Below, piece after piece: positions 46,011 through 60,400 of a DNA stretch of 64,000 nt (its first letter is position 1; every line of letters begins with the position of its first letter). A program made the translations under genes and the position numbers. Source of the DNA: Orthonyx spaldingii. Its lineage: Eukaryota > Chordata > Aves > Passeriformes > Orthonychidae. The DNA lies in NCBI GenBank assembly GCA_013397795.1, contig VZTJ01002655.1, positions 619,400 through 683,399 on the forward strand, given 5' to 3'. The notes under the pieces are model-generated. The model worked only from the letters and a program-made list of their open reading frames with translations. It made no database searches and was not told the origin of the DNA.

Positions 46011-49000
46011 GGATATACCTTCCCTGGTGAAAGCTGTGAAGGATAAAATGCTCCTGAAAGCTTTCCTTGTAACTCCCTGAGCTCTCATGAAAACCATCTT
46101 CTCTCAGTCATGCAACTGGGGCACTTAAAATCTTTCTCTTCAAAAGCCAGGTGCTACCTTGTGCCAGAAGATGGGTGTGTTAAAAAATCTATTTCTATAC
46201 ATTTGTATGCAGCAGGTGCAGAGAGTGAGCCAGAGCAGTGCCATGATCTGGTATTCACGAATTACAATTGTCATTTGCAAATGATCCTCAGGGTGCAGAT
46301 CTGAACATTTTTTAGCTGTGCTGTGGGATGATGCTTGAGTTTACACAGAATTCCATAAGCAGGATGGCATCGTCATAGGCTGAGCTCTTAAACATTCTTA
46401 GAACTGGTCTGAAACCCAACAAAAGACAAATAAATCCGAATACTGTGCCTGGGGGCAAGCAGTGGTTAGGTCTGGAGAGCCCTGTCTCCTCCATTCCTTT
46501 CCCAGTTTCCAGGACTGTTGCCTGTGCTGCTCTCCTAGGAGCAGGAGGATCAGAAGAGGATGGCCCTGGCACTGCCACTCAGGCAGCAGAGCTGAAAGCC
46601 TCCCCAAGAGTGGAGATGCCTTAGTTTGTCTTCTCCTGGGTGTTATTCACTCTCTCTCTCTGCCCTCCCTCCCTTGTGGCCTGTTTGACTCAAGGTTTCC
46701 TCAGGGATACTCCAGCCTAGACACCAGTCCATGAATTCCAACTGCTACCCAAATTCAGTCCCTCTCCCAAATCCATGCCATATAAAACCAATTAGGAATA
46801 ACTACAACACTGCTTTTCCCCCAAATTCACTTCTAAATGCTCGTGCTCCCTCCATGCACCAAACTGCTCTTGCTGTTTGTTCCCTGGTGAACACTCTGCT
46901 CTCTGCTGACTCCTCTGGTGCTGCTGCTCCTTCCTCCTCCTTGGACATCTCCCGGCGCCTGGGCTGGGCTGGTTTCTCTTTCCATTGTCTCATGGCTCTC
47001 TCTTGCTGTTCCACATCACCTCTGTGCTGAGTCACAAATCTGCCTTCCCTACCCCACACCCATAAATCTCTCTGCACATCATCCAGCATAACCCCCCTGC
47101 CAGCTCAAGGGCAACTTGGACAAAACTGAGCACTTTCTTTCTTGTATCCTCCATCCTCCCCCTTCCTGATTTTCTCCATTATTTTCTTAGTTTCTCCTCC
47201 CTCCCTGCTCCCTCCCTTTCTCCCAGGCCAGCACTGTCAGCGTTACTTTTTATTCTTCTGCCACCTCCTTCTCACATACAAACTGAAAAGATTTAGTGAA
47301 CTCTCCCTTCCATAATATTTGACCCTTTATTTGAGTCCAACCAACCCAGCAGGGGCAGTCCTGGCCCCCCTGCCTCAGGTTATACAGAGCACAGTCCTTC
47401 ACTGATTCCAAACAACAACATGCCTTTGGCTGCCAAAAATAGGAAACCCACAATGAAAGAAGTTTTGTTCTTGAAGTGGTGAGCTGGATGGAGCTATTTG
47501 GTATCTCCAGAAACGCTTTTCTGAAGTATGAGAGCCCACGGTGTTTGGGAGCAAATGCAACGACAGGAGGTGAGTTTTATTGGAAGAATTGCTCTTCATT
47601 CCTGCAAAATGAAAGTGATGATGCATGGAGACTTTTCCAGCTGTAGAGCTGGTCAATGTCATTTCATGTATATTTGAGTTTGTGTTTAAACAGGTTTGCT
47701 TGGTCATGGCATTCTTGAATGGGAGAGGGGAAAGGAAATATTTTGGGTGCACCTGGGTCAAAAGAAGGACCCCAGAACCATTCCTGGGAATGTCAGCATC
47801 ACCAAGGACCACACCAGGCAGCCCTTCCAAGAGCAGATTGCAGCATGAGGCAAAGTATGCAGAATGACATTTATTCCTCGGAGCAGGCAGAGACTGGGTC
47901 TCAAAAATGTAGGACAAAAGGGAGATGCCACAGCTCCTCCTGTTTGGTCAATCAAACTTTTCATTTCTTTGGCTACGTTTACAAGGCCCTGAACAGAAAA
48001 CATTTCATTCCAAGGTTCGACAGAATGTTCTGTACTGGATTCAATGAATTTCTGGTTTTCATTTCAGGGTGAAAAACATAAGATCTGCTTTGGTTTGATC
48101 TACACCAAATTTGTTTCCTCCAGATTTTGGTTAGAAAATTGAACAGCAAATCCTCAACCATTAGGTGAAAGCTGATGAGTTTTGCTCCCATTCCTCACTA
48201 ACAGCAGTTTCAGTTGGGCCTTTTCATCTCAGTGGTATAAAAAAGACTTTTTCTCTCAGTTCTGTCTGGATCCTGTCCAAGTGTGTCTCATTTTTCAGTC
48301 TTTCTCTGAAAAATGAAAAAAGGATGCTCTGCAGAAAACTATTCTATAACCTCTCCTTTGAGTCCCTTCCCAACACAGTCAGCTCACTGGATTCTCTGTG
48401 CTCTTTGTATTTCCCAGTAGGAGATGGCTTGGAGTTTCACATTCTCCTCAAGTGCCCTATGAATTCCTTGTCCTTATTCAGGGCATTGAGCTGAGTCCTG
48501 TGCAAACTGCCCTGATCTGCATCCTAGAAAAGAGCCTGGTTTGTCCTTAACAGTTCCTGAAGAATTTTCCAAAACAAATCAAGAGGGGGAAAAAGTCTCT
48601 TGCATTTGCTCAGAAAGGAAAACCCATCAAAGTCACAGTTCTGCACATCCCTATAAGGCTGCAGGAATTCCAGACCTGGGAGGTTTCCTGGTGTTTTATT
48701 GCCTTTCAAAAGACAAAGGCATTTTGTCCATGTCCAGGGGAAATCCTGTGAACATTCCCATCGACACCACTGGAACTGACGGGGATCCATCGCTGTGGAA
48801 GGCACAGTGTGTAAAAATTAACTGCTCATGCCAGCAGCTTTTAGCCCATTTTTGACTCCTAGAAAAGCTTCCAACCTCTCCAGAAGCATCATCAAAGGAA
48901 GAAGCCATTATTTCCACAAAAGAGAAAGAATTCCTTGTGGCCAGGGCAGGAGCAGAGCTGGCAGCAGGGAAGGAAAGCAAACTGGGTGTTCCCCAGCCAC

Positions 49001-51909
49001 AGCTACACTCGTCCCCAGATCCTGCACGGGTCACAAAGCAGAAATGAAGATGTTTTGCACAGACAGGTGCAGGCACTGCTGTGATTAATCAAACCATAAT
49101 TAGGGACCTGTCGGCAGGCACTAAATATATGTTCTAGGGCTCCAGCCCTCTTAGAAATCTGTGGATGGAAAACTTGCCAGGCAGGAAATTTATAAAAACA
49201 GCGAGTCTTTGGATGATGAATGCATACAAGAAAGGAAACTTTCACCAGACTATGATAATGAAAAGTCTCTATTGCTTCCCATCTAGAGGTTTTTTTCTTT
49301 CTATTTCTCTGAGTTTATTCAAGTATTTTAGTATCAATTGATGGCACGGTTTAACAGATAAATCCTACTCTCTCTTCAGTAGAACAGGCTCAGGTTCAGC
49401 ACCCACAGAGGAGTACTGGTTTTAGTGTTTTACCCTGAGTCACCTGTGAGTCTGTGGAACACCAGACACACTCCAAGAACAAAACAGTTCCTCCTCCACT
49501 GCCCTCAGCTGCCACAGCTGTTTGCACCCAGGTAAAGGTAAAACACCTCAATTTGACAGTGGGCAGAGGGTAAAAGTTCAGAGGCATTTTCTAATCTACA
49601 CATGAATTAGTGCAAAGCCAAGGCTTGAGATATTGTACTTATTTCTATGCAAATGTAATATGGGACCTCCCCTGACAGAGCACTACATCACCCTGGGGCT
49701 GAGCTGCTCAGAGCCCCACTGAGGAAACTCGTGGGGTTTGGGGGAAGCAAAGCAAGTAAATCTTGCTCAGACCTGAGAAGCACCACAAGGCAGGACCAGG
49801 GGAAGCCCCCCAAAGGAAACCAGGTGATCTGAGGAGTCTTAGCCAGCTGATGCTGCCCTATTCAAGATCCAGCAGCTGCAGGCCTGATGTCACTGGTTTA
49901 CAGCCAACCCTCTCACAGGTTTTAAGTTTTCCCATGGATATTCTCCTCTCTCTGATCAATGAAACACATTTCTGTCTCTATATGAACCAGCTCCTTTACA
50001 TTATAAGACAATTCCTGTGGGCTGCTCTGAGGTGCAGACACATCTCAGTCACAGCAGCTCACAATGAGCTGTCAACAGCACAAAGGTGCAAGATGGGGAA
50101 AGTCAGTGCTTAACAAAGTGTCCAACTGTTCAGCTTCTCAGGGGTTTGCAGCAGGTACTGAATTTACAGCATTTTATTTTCTGGGTCTTGGTTAAAATAT
50201 TTTGAGGAAGACAAAGCCTTGGGTGTCTGATTGAGCTCAGTGTTATTAAATGCGAGGGGAAGTCATCTAATGTCTGTTTAATTGTAGCTGTCTTTGGTGA
50301 GTAATATTGATGATTAATCAATTGACCAAAGGGGACAAGCTGAGAGGGGGAATTGGGCTGAATCGATGTGCAGGAGAGGATGGAAGTAAGATGGGACTCT
50401 GAATCAATGGTGTTGCTGCTTGCTCAGTTAGGCTGGAGATTGGGATGTGGCCTCTGCACGAGCTCACCAGCAATGCAAAGAGGTTGCTGCACAACAAAGA
50501 CATTTCACTGCTTTTTATTTATATTGATTTCCCAGTGAAGTGTGTCTTGGCATTAGGGATTCCCACTGAGCAAGGAAGAAAGATCAGCTTCTTTCCTCAG
50601 AGGGTCAGGAAATCCTGAGTGATGAATCTTGTCTTCTCAGAAAAAGAGACAGGAGCTGAGGTTTGGCTGTACATTGCCTGCTAGACAGAACTGAAAGTGT
50701 GTCATTAAAAGGCAGGGAAATATAAAAAGTATCTGAAACTGCAAAGCTGTGATTAGGAGGGGCAATGTGTAAAACGAAAATTTGAGCAGAAGACAGAATG
50801 ATGAGGTCAGTGCTGTCAAAGGGATTATTATATGAGGCAGTGAAATTTGATTTTGTATTTATTTAGGGCTTCTGCACTTCAGACAGGTGCTTTCTGCAGA
50901 CACCAAACCCTCACAGGCATCAGAGCTTTCTTCTCACCCTGCTCCCAGCTAAGCAGCAAAGGCTGAGCAGAGCTGGAAGAAGTGCTGTCCTCTGCTGGAA
51001 GGAATTCCTGTGGCTCTGCTGGGCCAGAGTCCCTGAGTCAAGGCTTGAAAGCCTGTGGCTGCTGCCAAAGCAGAAGGGAAGGGTGCTCCACTGGCTGCAC
51101 TGCAACTCTGAAATATTGGGCATTAACTCTAAAGCATTACATGGCTGTGGATTTGTTTCAAGACTTTCCCCCTTTCTTACTGATGGGGAAATTGGATTAA
51201 ATACAGAATTAATGGCAAAACTAAGACCAGCCCAGGCATCCAAGCTCTTATAAAGTATCCAAAGAGCCAATTCCCACAGCACCAGATTGGAAAGAGCCTC
51301 AGCAATTCTGATAAATCGTTCAGATAATGGCACAAATGAAGACACTGTTAGCATTGAACTCTCCCTTGCTGTTTTTCCTGTACTTGCTGTAAGTTTTAGC
51401 TGGTTTAAAGGAGAAAATATGCTACACTGCAGGTAAAACAGGCCTGTGACTAACTGTGCTTCCCTGAGGAGCTGATGAGAATAAACAGAATGGGCTTGGG
51501 ACTTTTCCCAGATTCTCTTGCCAGGTGATTTTCAACCTCTGGATAATCCTGAAGTCTCACATGTAACTTAAATCTTGCAGAGTTTGCATGTTCATGCCCT
51601 GTGGAACATTTCCCCATATGAGGATGGGGTAATAGATCCTAAACTTCTCCCTTTCAGCTGCTCCTGAATGTCATTCCACAGCCACCTATCCTACACAGCA
51701 GAACAAATGAATATGGATATTTCTCTCCCTTTTTTGTTGCCCATCTGCATGAAACATATGCCACGTACAGTGATTCCAAAAGATCAGAACAGGGTCTATA
51801 GTCCACATGCTAAAATCCCTAATAAAATATGCATGACAAAAACCTTGCAGAGAAAATCACATTTCAACCCAGGAAAGGAGCCCTCCTTTTTAATGAGGGT
51901 TTAATTAAT
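46011..51909. other. non-coding sequence, no gene seen
   Basis: Contains a CT dinucleotide run near 46650-46661 and pyrimidine-rich stretches at 47120-47230. Open frames of up to 172 codons (47399-47917 minus) overlap others on the opposite strand and show no family. Nothing is supported as a gene. Confidence 0.45.
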
Positions 51910-52200
51910 GTCAGATGGGCTCAGTTGGTAACATTCTTGCCTCTGGTGTAGAAGGTCATGGTTTTGAGCCCTACATCAGGCCCCGGGCTCATAACCAATG
52001 CTGACACTGCAATGTACTTGTGCCACACTGTTAGAGGTTCTGACCTTCAAACGAGGTGTTTAAACTAAGATTCCTCCTGCTACTCTCTGGTGGTTCTTCC
52101 AGCTGGAAGCTAAAGATGTCCTGGCACTTTTTAAGCAGCCCAGGGAATAGCCCTTGCATCCTAACTTACCCTTGCTGAATAAAGCAGGTTATTACAAACA
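51910..52200 (+). mobile_element. ancient tRNA-headed SINE remnant
   Basis: The 5' part looks like a decayed tRNA promoter. A box at 51916-51928 (TGGGCTCAGTTGG) fits the Pol III A box, and GGTTTTGAGCC at 51960-51970 fits a mutated B box, at tRNA-like spacing. The downstream body (AAACGAGGTGTTTAAACTAAG at about 52049-52069; TCTGGTGGTT near 52086; TAAAGATGTCCTGGCACTTTTT near 52111) resembles, from memory, the conserved body of old vertebrate tRNA-SINEs (…GACGTTAAACCGAGGTCC…TAAAGATCCCATGGCAC…). The exact family (AmnSINE/Deu type or another) is not certain. Both promoter boxes are degraded, so it is probably inactive. Confidence 0.6.
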
Positions 52201-54332
52201 AAGCTGCAACTCTCAGCCATTGCTGACAGCTGACAACCCCCACTAATGAGCCTGTTGTGTTTATTTATGTGCTGACTCCACTCAGCACCCAGGGAAAGCT
52301 CACTGCTTTGCCACCAGACACTGAAGGACTTCTGCTCGGTGCTCGAAGGGGGAAATATAGGGAAGATGTGAAAATAACATTAAAAGGGCTGATTTCCAAA
52401 ATGAGAATGCCCTGTGTATTTTCCAAGCAAAATGATACCCCTTAGAAAAGGTGAATATTTTTGGCAAGGAGAGACAGAGGAGATAAGAAAAAAAATGTGA
52501 GGCTTAGGAAGTAGGTAACAGCTGTTCCAAGATTTCTTGCAAAGTTACATTAAAACCAAGACTGACCTTCAGCAGAAATGGGGTTAAAAACCTCAGGAAA
52601 ATTATTCATGAGACAGCAGTTAGGTTGGTGTCACTCTGTGTGATCCTGTTAATCAGCTGAGTCATCACAAAAGACATCCTATGAGCCCATCTGGAAATGA
52701 AGATCTTTATGATCTGTCCATTCCAGCCATCACCTATGATTTAGAACTGAATACCAGAACTGCATTTCCAGCTTTGCCAATCGTCCTCACCCCTGCCCTC
52801 TACCCCTCCTCCCACCACAAAAAATGTTCTGATTTCAGCTCCAGTGTAACTCTCTCACCTAAAGCAAGTCTTACTGCAAAGTATTAAATCAGTAAGAGAG
52901 AAAAAGCAACAGCAAAGCCCAGAACTTCATCTTGGTGTTTCCCACATGCCCCCTGAGAATATTTGCTGCATCTTTTTTAAAATATTAGATATCCAAGCTA
53001 CTGATTATTGAAACCTAATAGAGGCTTCCTAACATGAACCTTACTGTTTGTGGTGTCCCCAAACAGCAGGCACAGGGGAGTGCTGCAGGACAGATAATCC
53101 TGCCAGAACACCTTTCAGCAGCACCAAACTTCTCCTATTTATGCCAGCTTGGCTTGGGAGGAAAGCAGAATGGATTACAAAAGCAGCTCGTGTTCACTCC
53201 CACAAAACAACTTGTTGGGAATAATCGAATATAGTGCAACAAGCCAAAGCTTTGATTATCCAGAATCTGGTTTATGTCTGGGTAAATAAAATACAATCAA
53301 TCCACATACAGAAATTTAATTGGATTTATTTCTAAGACATCCTGCCTCTTGCCTTTTGTTCGCTCTGCTGGGCTACTGCCACTTGAGTAGAGAAAAATTG
53401 AAATGGTGCCATCTACCTTTATGAAATTACATCTAAGATATTTACAGAGGCTCATGTCATGGAGATGGACTTTTATTTATTCTTCAGTAAATCATTCCTG
53501 GTCTTCAGGTAACAATTTTAATGTTACAAAGGCCTGAAAGTAATTTATGTCTCTGAAAACCAGAGAAATTTGAAAAGAACATCTATTTTTGAAGAAGGTA
53601 AGCTATAATCCTAGACATCCCAGCTGAGCTCCCAGCCAGCCTCCCGTGGGGATTCAGTCCCAAAGCCTTTGTGTGGCTGTGTTATTCAGGACTCTGAGCA
53701 GTGATCATATTCTGCTGCTGATAGCATCTCTATAATTCTAGGTATAGTTGGTCTTGATGCAGGAAAAACGTTGCTCCCAACTGCAGTTCCTGTGATTTTA
53801 TACACAATGTAGTGTTGAACCAGCTTCAAAAACGGCACAAGGTTCTAGCACAGAGCTTTACTGCATGAACAAGGAATTTAAATGTCAAATTAGACAAGAA
53901 GAGTTAATCCCTGATTATTTAAGCGAAATGGGTGGAGTGCAAACAGCATTACTGCTGTGAGAGAAACTGAAAAGGAGCTTCCTGGAGCCACTTTCAGTGC
54001 CCCTCTGAGCAAGGCACGAATCCAACAGCCTGGGGCAGGATTTGGCCCCTGCAGATGAACTGTGGGCTGGCAGCTGGCAAGGGCACCTCGGGGGGATGTA
54101 TCTCACCTCATATTTTAGGGCAGCAAGTCTAAATGAGTTGCCAAAGCTGTTTAGTGAAAAGAAAACCAGGGCCCTCCCCAAAGCTCTTCAGAGTCTTAAA
54201 TGAGTGGGTGAATTGTTCTGTGGAGCTGCCTGTTTCCATCCACTGACCCCCAAGGGAATCCAAAAAGGTGGAAGGAGACCTTAATGCCAAGGCTGAAGAC
54301 AGCACAGCCTTGGTCCCATGCTAAAGAGAAGC
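52201..54332. other. non-coding sequence, no gene seen
   Basis: AT-rich sequence without a supportable exon or repeat. Confidence 0.5.
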
Positions 54333-54457
54333 TTGGCCAGGTTGGATGGGGCTTGGAGGAACCTGGTTTAGTGGAAGGCGTCCCTGCCCGTGGCAGGGGG
54401 GTGGAAATAGGTTATCTTTAATTCCCTGTCAACCCAAACCATTCTGTGATTCCATGA
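54333..54457 (+). mobile_element. CR1 LINE 3' end, truncated
   Basis: Reads AGGTTGGATGGGGCTTGGAG, AACCTGGTTTAGTGGAAGGC, GTCCCTGCCCGTGGCAGGGG, then AACCCAAACCATTCTGTGATTC with the short ATTCTGTG/ATTCCATG tail. This is a textbook bird CR1 3' end in plus orientation, opposite to the copy at 5106-5227 and clearly of the same family. It is 5'-truncated and non-coding. Confidence 0.95.
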
Positions 54458-57400
54458 TAAGGCAGGAAATTTTCATTAGAAAATGTTGCCCTTTCCTTGC
54501 GCTCTTTCCTGCATAACGAATTCAAAGCAGAAATGAAAATGCAATACAGGAACCTCCAGGACTCTCAGCTTTGGACACCTGCCCCTTTCAGCAGTGCCTC
54601 TCGCACTGATGGAATCACTGGGGGCTCACAGATCTACTTTCATCCTTACAATGAAGTCTCTTTTAAGCAATGTCACATCCTGCTAAACTCCAGCCAGGGT
54701 TTCCCATGGCTTTTTTTTTTCCTTTAGACATGGTAACTACAGCAACAGGAACCCAAACAACTCTGTTCCCTGCGTGACGTGGCTTGGTTGGGTGTTTCTG
54801 ACAGCTGGAATTCAGCTGTGATCAAATGTCCAGGTGGCAGCTCTGCCGAGGAGGTCTGACACACACCCAGCAGGACCGAATCAAGCTGCAAGGGAACCTG
54901 AAGAGATCAGAGCAGGGGGAGCTGGGGGCAGCACAGACAGATTGGGGAGCAGTGCCAGCCCCACACAGCACAGGGAGGAAATCAATCTCTCTGGCACAAA
55001 ATGAAGATTAGAAATAGGAGTTTCTTCCTCCATCAAAGTGCGTGGCATTAATCCTTTTTAGTGTGTTCTTTTATTGAAATGTGCTCTGGTTGTCAATGAG
55101 AGTGGCTGCTGTGCCTGTGACAAGGGCCATGGGGAAGTGCCAAGGGGTATTTCTGTGGTGAAAATGTATAAATGGTTCAAGACTTTGCCTCAGTGGCTTT
55201 TTCTGAAGGCCACTGTCCTCACCCTGCTGTCATGGCTCACTGGCAGTGCCTCCAGCAGCGAGCAGGGCAGGGCCTGGTGTTCATCCCTTGGGAACAGATA
55301 TTTATACAAGTATTGATTGGGAAAGCTGAAGGGCAGGCAGACTGATAGCAGCAAGCTGCTTTCAGTGTGGCTCACAAGCATGACAGTGAAATCTTCTTTA
55401 TCCTTCATCACCACCTCTGTCAATGCATTTTAAAGCAAAGTCACAAGATTCAGCATCTGATTGCCACAGTGTGTTTAACATCCAAACACCAGAATAAAAC
55501 CACATTCTAAAGCATTTAGGGTATACAAACCACCAACAAAATGTCAAGTAATTAATCATTTGACCATTGACTGGTATCCTCTAACGAACCTACAGTGTTT
55601 TTTGCTTGGAAATTCTCCTTAAAAGGAAGCTGTGCAGCTGAGCTGTTCTTCCCAGGCTATGGAAACATGGCCAAAGGCTGGAGATGCAGCCTGCAACCTC
55701 TCTGGAAGATGCAGTCACCTCTAGATAGAATATGGGGCAAACATATCTTTCTTTGGAATTGAATGGCCACACACTCAAATACCCAGGCCTGGAGTCTGGT
55801 GTCAGAAGAGAGACATACAAAATTTCAAAAGATTGAGTCAAATATCATATTTTTAAGCTCTTTTTTTTTTTTTTGAAATATGAATCCTGAACAGCAGGTA
55901 AAAAAAGGGCAGCAGAACAGGGCAGGTGGTTGACTACAGAATATCCTTAAATACTTCCAGTCCTTCTCAAAGTACAAATAAAGATATTCTTGTGTCTGAC
56001 ACTGCTGTTGCATTAAACACTGCCCAAATCTCAGTGCACCCAATCCCACTCCTTCAGCTTGATGCTTCCTTGTTGGTTCCACCACACAGGGGCAAGAATC
56101 AACTCATTAAGCACAAGCACCACCCAGCCTGCAGATAATGCAACAAATGGTACCAAACTGCTCATAACTGACACATAAAACTGTTATGGTGGGATTAATT
56201 TAGTCTATGTTCATACTTGTAGCTAATAAAAACAATTTCCACTGAGAAGTAATTCCTCCCAAGTCCACTCCAGTGAGGAGCAGAACAGGTGTAGCCCATG
56301 CCCCCATTACCTGAATCGTCCTGGAGAGGAGTTTTAATTTGCCATAAATACTTTAGGCTGCATCTTTTACTCCTGTATTATTCATTTTCTAGCAAAATGT
56401 GAGGCAAGTAGTTGCACATGGGAACAGACAGTAGACGGATATTGGCTGGGATTTTTTAACTTTTCCAATCAGCCTTCAGGGTTTTCTGGAAAGCAGGAAA
56501 GGCTGCTGCTACTGAGAGAAAGTGGCAACATCTCCAAGAAGTTTGCAGGAAAGTTGGGAAATACTTCAAGGTTTTTTAGTTTTGCCAATCCAGATAACAA
56601 CAGAAAGCCAAGATGTGAATTATATAAGAGAATAAATTCCCTCTCAGCCCTGGGAGACATTTAATTTAGATTTCAAATATTCTTGCTTCAATAAAAACTC
56701 CAAAATGACTTATCATTTCACACTAAAAAGAACCCTAAAACTATTAATTTTCAAAATTATATTAACAGTTTTTTGTTTCCTTTCAAAACTTTACCCTAAA
56801 CCCAACTATTCTCTAATGAACTGCCAACTCAAAAACTTTCCATCATACTACCTTTTTGTGAAAATACAGATGTCTTTAAGGTGATTTGTTAATGTAAATC
56901 ATTACTTAAAGTACCCCTACACTCAATATCTATTTGAACCTCTTGCTCTATTCTTCCTCAAATACTGTAATCCTAATAATCTACAGAATTTTAGTCAGCT
57001 CACAGTGCAACAGAACTTCCTGGTGAACACACCTCTGGGCAGGAAAATGATCCACTTTTCCAGGAGAAAGTGCTTGATTTAATAATAATATTTTTCCTGA
57101 CAAAAAGCTTATTAGACACAGCTCAAGGCACACTGAAGTTGTTCAGAATGGTTTTTATCTGATTATCAAGACCTAAGTGGACTTCCTGAAAATAAAACAA
57201 AGTAAAATAAAATAAACCCCGATGTTTCCTGACAAACAAGGAACCTTCCGTGGTGGGGCTCAGAGGATGTATTAAAGTTCAGACCTTGCAAAGCACTCTC
57301 AAATCTCCTGCTCTTTCCCCTCTCCTGCTCAGATCCCCTCCTCCCCCCACTCTGGAAAATCTGTGTAAAGAGCCTCCCCTCCCCTCAGCGGCGTCACAGA

Positions 57401-60400
57401 GCCCATCCTTGTCACAGTTCACAAATCTGCACATCTCAGCTGTGCTGCCTTTGGAAGCAGACAGGAAATAAAAGGATAATGAAAACAACAACAGAAAAAA
57501 GGGACTCTGGGATCCTGCTCCAGTCCTGCTGAAATTTGTTCTGTTTGAGCTAAAGGTGCAGGTCCTGTAAGATCTTTTCAGAACAACTGACAAGAACAAA
57601 GCCCACAATTATTAACCTTTCCACTTGTTCCCATAGTTTATTGTGACAAGACAATGCAATAAGCTTGAAGGTAATCAAAAAGCAATTTTGTAGTAGTGAG
57701 CTTAAAATGACAAACCTTTCCTTTTCTAAATAAATCACCATTATTCCCACATGGTCCATACTTGACAAGTTTGTTTCCTTAGTAACAGAGTACTTAAACA
57801 GGGTTTGTGTGCACAGATTATACCTTTAGCCACAGAAGTGAAAGAGGACTAAAATTGGTCCACCCAGCTGAGTGTGTGACTTCCATGTTGAAGGACAGGA
57901 GCCAAGGCTGTGCAGCAGCCCAGGGGTGCCTCTTCCCTCTGTGCATTTCGTGGCCTTTCAGGAGTGTGTGGACTCAGAGGGGTTTTCAGCCTCCAGTGCC
58001 TAAACTGAATGTAACCCTCCCTGATGTTTGTTCAATAGCTCACCTAATGTTGAGGTCAGCTGTCTTATAAATTATTGAGCACATTAACAGTGTTAGGACT
58101 ACAATATAAATAAAGGGTGTGTGCCAGGCAGAGAAGATATACCGGGTGTCTGGCTCAAAGACAAAAGAGGGAACAGACAGAAGAAAAGACTGATGTGCCC
58201 TGGAAATGTTTGAGAGCTTTCTGTTTGCTCTCATCAGTAATTAAATGACTGATTGCTTTGTAATAGTAAATGTGTTTGACTGGGTACACAAAACCTGATG
58301 TCATGCACTGAGCTCAGTCCAATGCTGGAGAAAATCCTTCAGCCCACTCTGTCAATGCCTAACTTTTTTCCATCAGAAGTGGTGAAATTAAGTAAAGGCT
58401 ATATGACCAGGCCTTAGAATAAATGAGCTTGCTCTGCAGTTAAAGGAGGACAGCTCTTCTAGCCACAAATTAAGTCAGTGCAAAACAGATTGATTTTAAC
58501 TCTTTTAGCAATTTTTAATACATTTTCCCCATTGTCAGCTGATGGGTTTCAAATTCTCCTTGATGAGCCCTAAAAGGCTCTACACACCCAGCATTTGATA
58601 ACCCTAAGACTGGTATTCTGGTGTTTATCATCTTCACAGTCCTACATTCAGCCGCCAGCCACGGATATACAATGAGCCAATGTCTATCAAAAATCCCCTG
58701 CATATCCAAAATACAATTCCCACTTTCCTCCTCACCCAACCATTTCAGCAGCTGTCCCAAAGAGCCAAGTCACAGCAGTTTGTCATGTGCCAAGTCATTT
58801 GACAAGAAATGGAATATTTCTATTTCCTGCATCAGCACCAACACTTGAAAGGCAGCGTTGTTAGCTGCAAGTGGCAAAGATTGTTTCTGCAGAGAAATTA
58901 TCTGCTTGAGTTTCAGCTGAGATGCAAAACTTACTTTCAGATAAAGCTGGTGAGATTGTAATGGTGATGAATTTTCTCTATTATTTATAAGTAAATTTTC
59001 TCAGCACATGCAGATAGATGTTTATAAATGAATGTTAAACTTTGATTTACACAATAGTTAGCAGTAGATATTCTAGCAGGCACAGCCAATTTTAGATTTC
59101 AATCACAGGCAACAGACTCCAGCGCTCATTGTGGCTTGAACTGATATTCATCAACACTTTGAAATGACCAGGATGAAGAGAATTCCCCCACTTTCTTACC
59201 CTTCCCAGCATCTGTACAGCTCACAGGCTTGAATGGACTCCTCAGGATTATAAAATGTGCTGCCACTGTCAGAAATATTGTAAGTGCTACCAACCAAGAG
59301 GCGACCAGATGGGTGGGACTGAAGGTCACCTGATTGTTACTCTGGAGGAGAGGGTTCTTCCCTTCATTAAAGTCATCTGGAGTGTACAGGTGAGAGGGAT
59401 TTAGGCAATTCACTTGTGTTCAATCAGGAGTTTTCCCAAAATGGCCCAGAAAACCACCAAGAGTCACTCCTGGAGATATCAGGAGTGTAGGAATGTTAGT
59501 CCCACAAGCAAAAACTTCTTTTCATCTTTCTCCTGCCTCATGAGCACCCCCTCTCCCTCTTGCATCTTTCAGTGTAAACAACAGTCAGTACTGGGATGCA
59601 GGATGAAAATCAATCCAGAGTTTTGCTAGTTAAACAATTTACCTCTGTGCATGAGGAATAATGAGCTCAATTCCTTTAACTCTGGCATTTAGGCTGCATT
59701 TTTTTAAAATTTACTGAAACACGAAACTTGCTAAAACTAAATTACCACTTAATAATGTATTTACCCAAATATTCTTGGATGAAAGATCAGTTTGGAAGAG
59801 GTGCCAGATTAGATTCATCAGAAAACCAGTTGCAGAGTAATTCAGAAAATATTAAAATGTCAGCTTCTCATCAATCCTTCCTCTGAAATGCAAGAGAGGA
59901 TTTGCTCAGCAATTCTAAAGCTTTGTTACCTTTTTCCTCTTCCCACATTATGTTTTTATCTAATTGTCTCCTGTTACAAGAGAGGAGGAAAATGATCCAT
60001 TATTAAATGTTTTAGCTGAGTGTTTTATCTTTACTTTCTCTGATCTGGAGTGAAACTTTTCCTCCAGGTACAACTTCCACTTCTCAAACCATCTACAGAG
60101 ATTAAATTCTGTTGTTCTACACACTCAAAGAACCTAACAAAATCCAAAATGGTTGCACAGTTTTTATGAAATAAAATTTTGATTTTCCATCTGTGACAAC
60201 CCAAGGTCTGGGAAGTCTTTCAGTAAGAAAGCAGCATTCTGCATTACAGGGCCAAAATTGATAGATATATTTGGAAAAAAAAGAAAATTGCTGTTTGCAC
60301 AAACTTCAAGCACTGCACTGCAGATTTATGCATTCCCTACTGGTAATTTGCATTAGCAATAATCAGATGAAAAAGCAGAGGCTGCAAGAATGACATTTCC

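Noticed and set aside
50305..50330. TGATTAATCA palindrome resembling an HNF1 or PBX-type site
   Set aside because: Short, AT-rich and expected by chance; no neighbouring motif cluster.
51910..51985. Functional tRNA gene
   Set aside because: The B box is mutated and I cannot fold a complete cloverleaf with paired acceptor stem, so it is better read as a SINE head.
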